DNA of 64,000 nucleotides, from positions 68,353,510 to 68,417,509 of the forward strand of contig CM066983.1 of assembly GCA_033977485.1 (NCBI GenBank). The letters are read 5' to 3'. Position numbers and translations under genes: made by a program. The notes below the pieces were generated by a model. The model saw only the letters and a list, made by a program, of their open reading frames with translations, had not been told where the DNA came from and did no database searches. This DNA is from Hydrangea macrophylla (Eukaryota; Streptophyta; Magnoliopsida; Cornales; Hydrangeaceae). Below are positions 44,631 through 55,612 of this stretch, one piece after another. Every line of letters begins with the position of its first letter. Position 1 is the first letter of the stretch.

Positions 44631-47600
44631 TGTAATACCCTTAAAAATTAGAAAGTATAGAAATAGACTACTGAGTTTATTTTCGATAATTAATTCCGTA
44701 GTCTGTACTAATATACGTATTATATATTTGACAGCGTTCAAGATTTTAATATTCATAGAATTTGTATCGCTTTGTTAATGTGATTTTAATTGCTAAGCCC
44801 GACTCCGTATATTAATGACGTATTTTAAATATTATTATCGTTAAATTACTTTAAGTTATATTGAATATTCATTGTCGCTAAATTTATAACTATAGATTGC
44901 TTTTAATAATTATTATCGCTTAAGTTCTAATTATCGATTAATTAAATATCTGTAATTTGCTAAGTTTATAACGATAGGTTATATCGTATTTTAATATTAT
45001 GTTAATATTATTCGTCGTCAGTTAATATTTTTATATTATTGGTTATACTATTATTCAGACCCTATACTTATGACTACAATCAGGAATAAATATTCGATAT
45101 TAATTAGCTCCGTAATTATAAGTTACAATTATTATATTATTATTGATTTTTTTCTTAATCCCCTGACTATCATTGAAATTATATTATTATCAGTATTTTT
45201 ATTTTAAACGCAGATTATAATAGTAGGACCCGATGTCGTTTAATTTTGTAAGTTGTAATCATTATTTATATTTTGATTTGATTATCGACGTATTTTATTT
45301 AACCTCGAACGATCATTAAACTTAGACTGTATATTAGACCCGGACTAACTAAGCACGTGAACCCGTAAAATCTGTATCAATATTAGACTGTATGACACGT
45401 AGTCACGTAGTCCTAGCGACGACTAACTACACATTAATGGAAATGGTAGTATCACCTAGGATGGTCATTACATCACCTAAACTAGCTTGTACCTATTGGG
45501 TATTCCCCTTACCCAAACATCCCCTTAACCATTGGATTACTCCCACAAATACCCCTCAAAACCCACCGGATCCTCACCTGCCCTCCCAAATCGCCGAAGG
45601 AGAGAGACCCAAGACCCGGGAGGGTAATCCTCACACCCCTCTGTATATTTTCTGCGACTCACACACACAATACCAACACCAAACCAACCCTAACGATCCC
45701 CTTAAGCTCCCAGAAGAGTAGCTCGAAGCTTAGATCTCTTTTGGTCGACCAACGAGCCGAATCTGGTTTTTCCCATTTATCGAACAAACTGCTAAGGGTT
45801 AGGAGCTAAGACCTATACCATTGGATCGGGCTCATCGAGGCACTCGATTTTGACTTAAGGTTTATTAGTTTTCGTTGAGAGACGAGAGAGTTATGATCGT
45901 GTGAAGTTTGTGTTAAAATGTAATATATACGTATAATATAATATGTATATATATACACACACTGCGTCACACATTCATGCAGGACAAGAAGATGGTGTTA
46001 TGAGAAATTTTAGGGTGTGACATGTTAGTGTTTATGTATGGTACAAGTTAGTTGTAATTGGCATTTTAATTAGTTTAATAATATAGTTCTAATGTATAAT
46101 CAACATGTTTCAATTTTTAGAAAATATTAGTTAGTAAATAATATTTTTATATTCTGAAAATCATTTCAATAATAATATAATACATTATTATGTATTTGGT
46201 TTTACATAAATAATAAATATTGGTTCCCTTGTGTTAATTAGTTAATAAATAGCTACTGTCCCATTTTAAATTCCACAATAATATTATTTAAGATTTATTA
46301 TATTCTGAAATTATTTTTATTATTTATCTTACACTTATTATTTATTTGGGTCCAAATAAATAATAAAAGTTAGTTTTAAATTGTAATTGGTTGGTAATAA
46401 ATACCTAATATGACTATGTTTAAATGTATAAAATCATGTTAATTACCCTAAGGCCAAAGCCAAATGCCTTTGCTTTAAAAAAATATATTTTATAATTATA
46501 GGACTTCCAAGACTATATTATCTATTTAGGTTTTCAATAATTTGCAATAAATTAACCATAGCTCAAAAATACGCGGTCGGTTCCCAGAGTCTTAGAATAA
46601 TATCTAGAACCTCCCTTTGAAGTTTGATGACCTTTCGACACGGTCAAAAATACAGCTTGTTTTTAGGACCTACACTGGTATAAAAAAACCCAGCCTTTTG
46701 TGCGACAGATTCTGATTTGAGTCTAGTCAATGGCGTTAGACACAGAATGATGTCTAGATCATCATGTTGAGGTTTAGGAAGCCATCCGGCACAATTACCA
46801 TTATGCCCTTGATTCTAGTACACTTATTAACCACCGTTCTATGGATTTATATACTTTGTAGGAACCACCGCTACGCTCGTTTTTACGCACCCGCATCGAG
46901 GTGAGTCGTCCTAACTCACTTGGTATATTATAGATTTACTCTTTGTGTATTATGTGAATATCCAGTGTGTCCTGTGTGGACATGACTGATGAGTATTATA
47001 TATATATATATATATATGTGTACGTTCAGATTTACTGTTTATATGATGAACGCATGTTTAATTATCCAAACTCCATGCTTAGTTATTAATTGTCATTATA
47101 CATGCTTATTATGCTTCACAATTATACAATCACATGGACATTCATATGGGCGTAATCGAGTCATGATGTCAATGTTGATGTCTGCATGGTTAGTCAAGGG
47201 GACTAACCCAGTCATATTGTCTACATGTTGAGTGGATCACGGAGGTCCGAATGGTATAGTCAAATCAATGGGAACAACGATGAAATGCTATAGGGTCATG
47301 CTAGGCGATGATAGCAAAGGTACCCATTGAAATCATTGGATAGAACATGAGTTGATGGTTGATATGCTATAGGGCCATGCTAGACGACGATAGCAAAAGT
47401 ACCCATTGAAATCATTGGGGTGGAACATGAGTTGATGGTTGATACGGTATAGGGACATGCTAGGCGACGATAGCAAATTATCCATCTGAACATTGAATGC
47501 AATAGTTACCTTTTATAATGCTATCGGGTCATGCTAGGCGACGATAGCGCTATAACTATTCTATTCTTCAAGCAAGGTCACGAGGACCTAAGAGTACAAT

Positions 47601-48355
47601 GATTACACTCTTTTTTTTTAAACCAAAAACTGCTATAGGGCCCTACTAGGCGACGATAGCAACGTAATCATTCTACTCTAAGCTAACAGTGTTACACTGG
47701 TAATGTAACAAGTCACATGAGTTAGTTGTGGTGTCTATGGTCGAGTAAAATCGAACATATCGATGGTGCATCGTGTTGTATCCCATTCATATTATTATGT
47801 CATAAATCATACGTATTGAGATAATGCTTATCAAATGTTTTGTTCGAGATATTTGTTGTATTTGTATACTATTATTTGTATTATGAGTGACCGGTTAGGT
47901 CAACTCACTTAGCTTCAAAAGCTAACGGCTCTTCCCTCTGCCCAGCACATATCACTTCTAGATTTCACAGGTGACGACTATCAAGATGAGGTCTACCCAA
48001 AGGGACACGACAGATGTACAAGTTGAAGCAAAGGACCCGACATAGTTGTATTTAGAATTACTTAATTTGCTTTATTGTCTCCTATCTGAAGTAATACTTT
48101 AGATCTACATTGTGATCAGAATAGATCGCCCTATCCTTTATAGATCTTTTATTTAGACTCATGATGTAATAACTAGATCGCAGACATTTGAGTTCTATTG
48201 AAGAATACCAATAGATGTTTTCATACTTCCGCTTACTCTGTTAACCATGTGTAGAATGTAGAAAGGATAATCAGTTAATGTAACTCGTTATTCCCTATGG
48301 GTCCAGAAAGAAAATTTAAAATTTTTCCTATTTTTGGCTACTTCGAGGCGTGACA
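44631..48355 (+). repeat. Gypsy (chromovirus-like) LTR, end uncertain
   Basis: Begins TGTAATACCC directly after the polypurine tract. Two possible ends are seen: GGGTGTGACA at 46022, giving 1.39 kb, or GAGGCGTGACA at 48355, giving 3.7 kb. The GAGGTGAGT block near 46,898, which also occurs in the solo LTR at 7420-9508, favours the long version or a second LTR joined on. The Pro-rich open frame at 45,392-45,721 lies inside the LTR and is not a gene. Confidence 0.6.
47285..47665 (+). repeat. Array of TGCTAT...ATAGCA hairpin units
   Basis: Five copies of a core of about 31 bp (TGCTATAGGGCCATGCTAGG then CGACGATAGCA), at about 47,290, 47,369, 47,448, 47,519 and 47,631. The first three are about 79 bp apart with a shared ACCCATTGAAATCATTGG spacer. 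Each core begins and ends with complementary 6-mers, so each can fold. Confidence 0.8.
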
Positions 48356-48719
48356 TGCGGCCTACCTATAAAACCACAGGTCAGTCCATCCGCCTTTACT
48401 GCTTTATTTACTTACTATTGTACATACTTATTATATCTAACAAATCTATGAACTTATCAATAACTTCATGACTACTTTCAAACAACTTTCACTGGGCACC
48501 GATCCTTACTTCCGGCACACTTTTTCATTGTTTGGGCACTGACCCATACTTCCGGAACTTTTTCTCACTCACTGGGCACCGACCCTTACTTCCGGTTACT
48601 TTTTTAAATTACTGGGCACCGACCCTTACTTCCGGTAAACATTTTTTGCAAATCACTACCGACCCTTACTTTCGGCACATAAAACAAAAAGATTAAAAAA
48701 ATCATAAAAACAAAAAATA

Positions 48720-48759
<40 letters not shown>

Positions 48760-49525
48760 ATCGCACGGTCGATCTACTCCGACTTTTACTCAAAACACTT
48801 TCTCAAGGTTAAAGCCTTGGACTACACTGTATAGGTTAAAGTTCCTAGCTACACTGACTTTACTCAAAACACTATTTTATACACTAATGGTCTAGATCGA
48901 CCAAACGCTCACACACATATACACAGCACAGAACTATGCACGACTTGATTCTCAAGTCGAGATACGTATGCAACCCTTACTAGGGTACGGCCATAACCAT
49001 CCACTACTTATACTTTTTCACATTCTAAATTTCTTTTACTTATCTCGAGTCGAGATATATATATATATATATATCGGCAACCGCGTGTCACAGACGTTTG
49101 AGTTCAATTTCTTGTATATATATTCTACTACTTCTTACTTATGCCCCACTACTAGAAAAATCACTAAAATCAGCAACCGTGTGTCACGAATGCTCAAGGG
49201 TGCCTAACACCTTCCCTCGACATAATCGAGTCTCCGAACCCACTTCAAGAACTATGGTTTCGCATGACTATTCGAGTCACACTTTTAAAGGGCCTTACTT
49301 TTCCAAAACATTTTTCAAAAAAGTCAAAGATTATTGTGTTGATTGTCTTTGCAGGGATCCTAACTCCCGAATAATTTTAGATGGAGACTCTGAACTCTTA
49401 CTCAGTCCTACTCTCACTTTCACATACTTTTACACACTTCTCACACTCTTTTTCATGCCTATGGATGTAAAGGTCGTGATCCTCGAAGGGACCGCCCCCT
49501 ACTTTCGGGGCGGACGCAACATTTA
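48356..49525. repeat. LTR-like sequence of unassigned gypsy type
   Basis: Contains the 40-bp tandem repeat (separate entry), a poly(A) run at 48721-48756, two AACCG(C/T)GTGTCAC blocks near 49,079 and 49,175, and GAATGCTCAAGGGTGCCTAA with ACACCTTCCCTCGACATAAT. I associate these last phrases with LTRs of Tat/Ogre-type gypsy elements. There are no clear ends. The open frame at 49,098-49,586 has no domain. Confidence 0.45.
48491..48677 (+). repeat. 40-bp tandem repeat GGGCACCGACCCTTACTTCCGG
   Basis: Five units beginning at 48491, 48531, 48571, 48611 and about 48651 give a strict 40-bp period. The core ACTGGGCACCGACCCTTACT is conserved and the spacer is T/C-rich. The last unit is partly decayed. 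Confidence 0.88.
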
Positions 49526-50929
49526 TGTTTGTTTTGATGATGATAAATCTAGTGATCATAGCATGGTTGTAATTGTTCTATTCTAAACTATTATCAAGTC
49601 AGTTTCATTGTGCTAATTTCTTGATTTATGCATTTAAATGTTCTAACTTTGTTTGAGATCATGAGATAGTATATGGTGAAGTCCAAGAGTGATTGAGCTC
49701 AATAAGGACCAAGCTTCAAGACTTTAAGATTTTTTATCCTTGGTTGAAGATTAGGATTTACTTGTAAGCTTTTTGATCAATCACTCATAGAGGCTCAAGT
49801 AACTTTAGTTGGACTTTAGGATCTTTGATCTTGCACTTTAAAATACTTTCAAGGAACTAAACATACTTAGACCACTTAATTAAATTCATTTCACAAAAGT
49901 TTTCAAGTAGCTAAGTCAAAAATTAAGACCCTTTGCAGATGGTTCATCTTTAAAGGCAAACCTGATCTAATTGGTAAGGAACTAGATGTTGAGTTTTATA
50001 TGGTTGGAAAGGTATTTGAATCTAGTTTCCAAATCTTCAAACGGATTGCAAAAACGAGTTTTGTAGAGGTAGTTATGGTCATTTTAGTAAAGAGGTGTCA
50101 GTCTGCGAAAAATAGAAAAATCCAGTCGGCTGAAAATTTTCATGTCCAGTCGACCGGAGGTATTGTTCAGTCGGCCGAAGGTACTGTTCAGTCGACTTGA
50201 TATCCCACAGAATGTCTATTCTCTAGTATAAACTTTCCAGTCGACCGAACCTTCGATACAGTAGACTGGATCGCACAGAACTGCATAACGGCTAGTTTTC
50301 TAAACTCTCCAAAAATTGCTTTTACACCCCTCATTCATTCCCAACGGCTACAATCTTTCAAAAGCTGTATGTAGGGATATTTCTTTAAGGGTTATAAAAA
50401 TAACAATAAAAATAAAGGAACATTAACCAAATCATTCAAACATCTTGTTTAATTATCATTCCCATTTATGCCCTAGTTTGAGTGAAAAATCAATTTGCTC
50501 TAGATTTCAATTATAATTCTTGAGAGAGTAAATTATAGTGAGCTTTTATTTGTATTATCCACTCACTAAGGAGTTGTTGTGTGAGATATTTTTGTATCTA
50601 CCCACTCTATAGAGAGAGTTCAATTTGTTATTCAATCATTTGTAAAAGAGAGGGTTAGTAACCCTTGTGTACAAAGAAGAGGTGTTCTTTTTTGGAAGAG
50701 ATTGAAGACTCTTGTAACGGTTTGATCTACACCCGTTAAGTAGGTCGGATTAAAGGAATCCTCAGAAGGTGTTCTTGAAGGGTGGACGTAGGTCGCGGTG
50801 TGCGGATTGCCGAACTACTTGAAAACTCGGTTTGCAAGTTTCTCTTCCCTTCTCTCTTTACATAATTGTTTGTGATTATGTTTAATTTTGTACTAAGTTT
50901 TTAAAATGTTAATTTTCTGCTAACACCTT
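49526..50929 (+). mobile_element. Copia (SIRE-like) solo LTR
   Basis: Starts TGTTTGTTTTGATGATGATA and ends near TTTTCTGCTAACA, followed by CCTTATTCACCACC. The 3' half has the 'AGGTCGGATTAAAGGAATCC', 'AGGTCGCGGTGTGCGGATTG' and 'CCGAACTACTTG' blocks that I associate with SIRE/Maximus LTRs. No primer-binding site, genes or second LTR are seen. It contains CAGTCGACCG/CAGTCGGC motifs at 50,100-50,275. A clear TSD was not found. Confidence 0.6.
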
Positions 50930-50935
50930 ATTCAC

Positions 50936-50936
50936 C

Positions 50937-50971
<35 letters not shown>
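50936..50971. repeat. (CT)n microsatellite
   Basis: A run of CT dinucleotides between the SIRE-like LTR and the next LTR fragment. Confidence 0.9.
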
Positions 50972-50979
50972 AGGTTTCC

Positions 50980-52461
50980 ATTTCGGGCCAACAACATGGT
51001 TTCAACTTCTCAGATATTCATTATAACATTTGGAATGGAAACAAAAACATATACAAGAGCGATCTCGTCATCCCATCGGTCTCACTCTTCGTGTTTCTTC
51101 TTTCCTCTCTTCTTATCACCTGCAATGGAGTAATGCTCCACTGCTCAGCTATATGATGAGTACACAATTCTAAATATATGTTTATATGACAATTCATGCT
51201 TTAAGACATCTAAATACATCAAAATAGTCTATAGGGAGAGAGTTACGCATTCATCCGGTAATGAAACATGAAATTGATGCTGTAGAGGGCCTTCTCCCAA
51301 CCACTCATTCAAGTGTCGTGGCAGGGCCTTCTCCCAAACCATACTAGGCCCTAGCAAGGCCTTCTTCCAAACCATGCACTATAGCCGTCGCTACAAAATC
51401 CTTAAACATCAAGAAGCTTACCCCCGGATGAAGTCGTACCAATCCCCCCTTTGACTAGCATGCTCATATAATCACATATGCGTGCTTTTCTAGCATATTC
51501 GTGCGCATAAATAATGGGTCTAATAAATACATTAATTTTGCCCGGATCCAAAATATCTAGTCCGATATTTAAAACATGTAAATTTCTTATAAAAACACAG
51601 ATCTAAAATTCATACCTTGTGTTAAATCTCTATAACTTGGGGGAAGTACTAGGGGACCGATTAAACGTCGGATCTCAGATTTTGAAAAATTCCTACAAGT
51701 ATACATGTGTTTTCCCCCAAAATTCTAGAATTAGTATTTTCGTAAAAGTTTGCCAAACATAGCATAAGAGGTATCAAAATGTAGATCTTACCTCAAGGAA
51801 TTCAAATATGAAGTTTGGAGAAAACTGACAATCGGAATGTCGTCGATTAGCGTCGTGAAACTCGTGGGGATAAATCTCATTTTTCTCCCTCTCTCTAAGA
51901 TATTTGTTTGAAAGATTTTATGAACAAAATATCTTATGTTTTCTATTTATAGCCACGACTCTCAAAAATTATATTTACCTCCTCCCGAGTTCTCAAAACT
52001 TCTAATTATCTCCCAAAACGTCTTAAACGTCTAATTCATCAATTCGCGAGTGAAAATCTATAAATTACAAAAGTTTTCGTCTATGTTCCGTTTGGGTCCG
52101 AAATCACGTTCTGAAACTATTTCTATGAAATCTCTATACAACCTACTTTTTATGCAATGTATCACCTACATTCTCACTAAAGTATTTAACATGATCTAAA
52201 TCAAGGTCAACATTGTCAGAATTTACTCTACACAGGTAAAATCACTATTCACATATATCAGATAAAGTCAAATAACATTTAATGCACATAAATGTCATTC
52301 ACTCATACGAATGCCTCATTGATTGTTGGATTGCCGTGTCTTCACTTGACACCTTCCGTTAACTCACGTCAACATCACCTCAATTATCATATGACATTGA
52401 TAATTTTTAAAATATACTTGTGCATTTTAAAACAATGACTTTCCCCGGAAAAGGTGTGACA
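50980..52461 (-). mobile_element. Gypsy solo LTR or fragment, reverse orientation
   Basis: On the minus strand it starts TGTCACACC at 52461. Its sequence at 51,600-52,150 is a diverged relative of 7,780-8,330 of the solo LTR in the copia reverse transcriptase (shared TTTTCACTCG, AAAACTTTT and GAGGTAAA..TAATTT blocks). The far end near 50,980 is not defined and no TSD was found. An irregular repeat of AGGCCTTCTCCCAA lies at 51,285-51,380. Confidence 0.55.
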
Positions 52462-52572
52462 AAATAAAAAATATATATTTGCTGTCCGACAGAGCGGTAA
52501 TGTCACCGCCGCCCGCCAGCAAATTTGAAGAATGAAAAAATCACCAGAACCCTATGATTGGCTCTGATACCA

Positions 52573-52823
52573 TGTAGAATTTTAGAAGAGAGATATTTTA
52601 TTGATAATATTCGGTGGTTCATGATTACAAAGCTCTCAACCCTTTATATAGGGTGAGTATGAGAGAGAGATAAGATAAGAGTAGGAGATAAGATCAAATC
52701 ATATCCTAAAATAAGAGGATTACAAATCAATTCAAATCTTCCCATAAAATCTGTATTTTCTCTTAAATATTCTAAAATTATCACACCCCATGTTTTCCAT
52801 GTTTTCTTCCATACCTTCCAACA
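52573..52823 (-). repeat. Small copia LTR with primer-binding site
   Basis: 251 bp. On the minus strand it starts TGTTGGAAGGTATGG and ends TTCTACA, directly followed by TGGTATCAGAGCC (52572-52560), a tRNA-Met-type primer-binding site. Only about 90 bp of leader remain (to about 52,480), then the element is cut off. Confidence 0.75.
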
Positions 52824-54480
52824 GAGAATTGTTTACAGAACGTAGAATAAAAGACCTTGATGATCCAACAATATGACTGGAACTATCAAGGTGCCATCCC
52901 AACTGACTGTTTTAGTAATCTATGCAAGCTTTTTGGGACTGACTATGGTATCCTTTCCTCTAGAAGAGAGGGCGGAAACGAGCATAGGAGATTAGGGTTA
53001 GGGAGATGATCAGATCCCCTTTTCAAAGAAGGAAGACCCCTTTTATAGCACAAGGGGTTTCCTTTTACAGATTAGGTAACCTAACCAATTATGGAGATCT
53101 AATTGGATCATATTGATCTTATCTTGGTAATTTGGATAAGGGAGCCGCTAATCAAGGGTTGGTTCAGGACCATCAAAATCGTATCGATTAGGTAGCTGAG
53201 CTGGAGTAGGCTCGCCTGAGGACTCCCCGACCAACCTCTGGGCCGATCAAGTCAGGCAGTCGGGTACGACAGACTCTCTGGCTACCACGAGGATATCATT
53301 GACTGTAAGGCTGCAACTCCAGCGAGTTAAGTCGGGCTCAAAAGTGTACAAACCTGGCCGAGCTTCAACAATGTTTGTCCACGCATGTTGGAATTAGGCT
53401 TCTAGCTTGAGTTAAATTTAACTTGCTCGAATTAGGCTTGGGCTTGGGTTGTCTACAAAAATTATGTAACCCAACTTAGGCTTAGTTTGGCCCCCACGTG
53501 ACGTTTTAAAAGGAGCTTATAAAATTTATTATTACGTTGTTTGATAATTTTGTACAAGTTACAGTACTCTTCAAAAAAACATCATAAAACCAAAAAGCAA
53601 TTCTAGAGCTTTTAAAAGCTCCGCCCAAAAAAGCTCTAAGTTTAATTTTTGCAAAGCTCATAAACTAGTTACCATATGAATTAACATAAAATTATGCTTT
53701 AAAAAATGAGAAGCACCAAAATGGAGGTCAAACTAAGCCTTAGTCCTCCAAAATTACAAAAGAAAAATAACTTTTCCAACAACCCTATACTCGATTTCCC
53801 ATGAGAATACAATGAGCGAGCGTACAAGAACCAAATCATATTGCATTTATGATATTACAATAATTGTTAACCTTTGAATTTATTTTAGGGCAATGCTATA
53901 GTGAGCAACTTCTCATATGAGAAGACGGATTTTAACTGTTGGATGACCATATAGCCATAAGATTCCCAGGAATCTGGAGACGCATTTATTGCTAGATGCT
54001 CATCCAACGATTAAAACCCGCATTTTCATCTTTTCATATAATAAACTTCTCACAATAGACTTACCCTTTATTTTATAACCATTCTACATAAAAGTTCTAT
54101 GAGTAGAAATAATTGATACAGAGTAGATAATGCAAATATATACATATATTTTGTCGATCTCAGTTTGACCTTCCAAGTTACCCGCTAACCCCGAGTATCG
54201 AATAAAGACAAGATCAGGAGGAATGCAACTCAAACTCAGAACGTCATTTTACAGTTTATTTCAAGCAAGTCTCCTTTCTAAACAATAGGCATCCACAAGT
54301 TTGTGCACCTTCTTAGTCCAAGCGATGACCAGCACAAAGAGGTAACCAATGCCTCACTTGCTCTCTTTCTCTGTCAGTAAAACAGGATGCCATGGATAAC
54401 ATCTCTCTTGCTTAACCCAAAAGAGTTCACATGGAATCAGCTAATTATATCTACCCATCCAGAGCCAAGATCTCAACTTT
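52824..54480. other. Non-coding, mostly unassigned repeats
   Basis: No gene is supported. 53,900-54,060 carries inverted GAGCAACTTCTCATATGAGA / complement of TCATATAATAAACTTCTCAC ends with 'TTTTAACTGTTGGATGA' and its complement inside, so it is a MITE. GC-richer LTR-like DNA of unknown family lies at 53,170-53,400. 54,060-54,480 may be 3' flank of the ALIX-like gene. Confidence 0.45.
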
Positions 54481-55061
54481 GGTGATCATTTATGATTTGG
54501 AAGCAATAGCATTACATCATAGTACATTTTGTAAACAAATGAGACAAAAGACAGATCATACAGTGCCTTCAACTTAAACATCGAACTGAGAGCTAATTCA
54601 ATGTAATAACTATATTCAACTTTCCAAACAGAGCTTAAAAACCCAAAATAAATCCTGCGGATAACATAATTGTCCACTAGAAAGCCATTAAACCCAACCA
54701 AATTACATTCCAAAATAGACTTGGCATTAGTTCTCCTCTTATACAAATAAAAATTATGGTCCAAAATGACCCCAGAGCCAATATTTATAATATGGGTTCT
54801 CAATCTGTTTCATGGACATCTGAAATCAATATGGTTTTACAAATTAGCTAATATGAGAATATATATATATATATATATATATATCGACTTACTATACATA
54901 CAAGCATGTTGAAACATGACCCAATCCACATACCGCGTATTACACAAACTAATGGACGGCTAAATGTGGAAGGAAGAGATCTAGCTAAACCCAATCTGTT
55001 CTACGAAGAAAGGTCAAAAAGAAAGCCACTACACATGGCAAAAGAAAATTTGGATCAACGA

Positions 55062-55610
55062 TCATTGTTTGTAGTATCCACTTTGGTGTGGAGGATGATA
55101 CGGAGATGGAACGGTATAAGGAGGTCGTGGAAGAGATCCACCTTGTTGCTGAGCATTGGCGTTGTAGTATGGGCCCCGCCACCCGGGATAAGCAGGTTGA
55201 CCGTAATCGTGGCTAACCGGCGGCTGCTGCTGCTGCTGGGGTGGAAGTGGATATGGGGGCCCACCCGACGATGGCACATGGTAAGGAGGGGGTGGCTGCT
55301 GTGGAGCGCCATACGGAGGAGCATTGTGAGAATAGGCAGGCATTGGTGGCTGCTCAGGAGGCTGGAAATAAGGTGTTTGGGGATGAGGAGGTGGGCCCAT
55401 GCTCATAGGCTCTGTTTGGAGTTGAGAAGAGGTTCTTTGAGTTTGATGAGGATGTCCCACTGAAGGGTAGTTGTAAGCACTAGTGTTCTTACCATCTTGA
55501 AAACTGAGTCCGGCCATTTGTCTCTGTACATCTTCCATCATTTCACGGCACTGAATGTTTCTTGTCATTACAAAATCACTGCACTGTTGCTTTACGTTTG
55601 TGATTGCGTC
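55062..55610 (-). CDS. ALIX/BRO1-domain protein, last coding exon
   Basis: 183 codons in frame to a stop at 55064-55062, after an acceptor AACAG at 55615-55611. It begins DAITNVKQQCSDFVMTRNIQ, then CREMMEDVQRQMAGLSFQDG. A Pro/Gln/Tyr-rich tail follows (PPPHPQTPYFQPPEQPP, QQQQQPP, PYHPPHQSGYYKQ). This matches my recollection of the C-terminus of plant ALIX, a BRO1-domain protein that binds ESCRT-III and works in sorting to the vacuole. The BRO1 and V domains are not visible in the 8.4 kb upstream, so either the preceding intron is very long or this is a separated 3' fragment. The antisense open frame is a shadow. The 3' UTR probably runs into 54.5-55.06 kb. Confidence 0.65.
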   Translation of the reverse strand, partial: DAITNVKQQCSDFVMTRNIQCREMMEDVQRQMAGLSFQDGKNTSAYNYPSVGHPHQTQRTSSQLQTEPMSMGPPPHPQTPYFQPPEQPPMPAYSHNAPPYGAPQQPPPPYHVPSSGGPPYPLPPQQQQQPPVSHDYGQPAYPGWRGPYYNANAQQQGGSLPRPPYTVPSPYHPPHQSGYYKQ

Positions 55611-55612
55611 CT

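Noticed and set aside
45392..45721. Pro/Thr-rich 109-codon frame
   Set aside because: It lies inside a gypsy LTR between TGTAATACCC and its terminus, with no domain or splice context.
49098..49586. 162-codon plus-strand frame
   Set aside because: Sits across LTR-like repeats and the SIRE-like LTR start; no domain visible.
54906..55463. 185-codon plus-strand frame rich in Trp and Arg
   Set aside because: It mirrors the proline/glutamine-rich ALIX-like exon on the other strand; composition is an artefact of reverse-complemented CCN codons.
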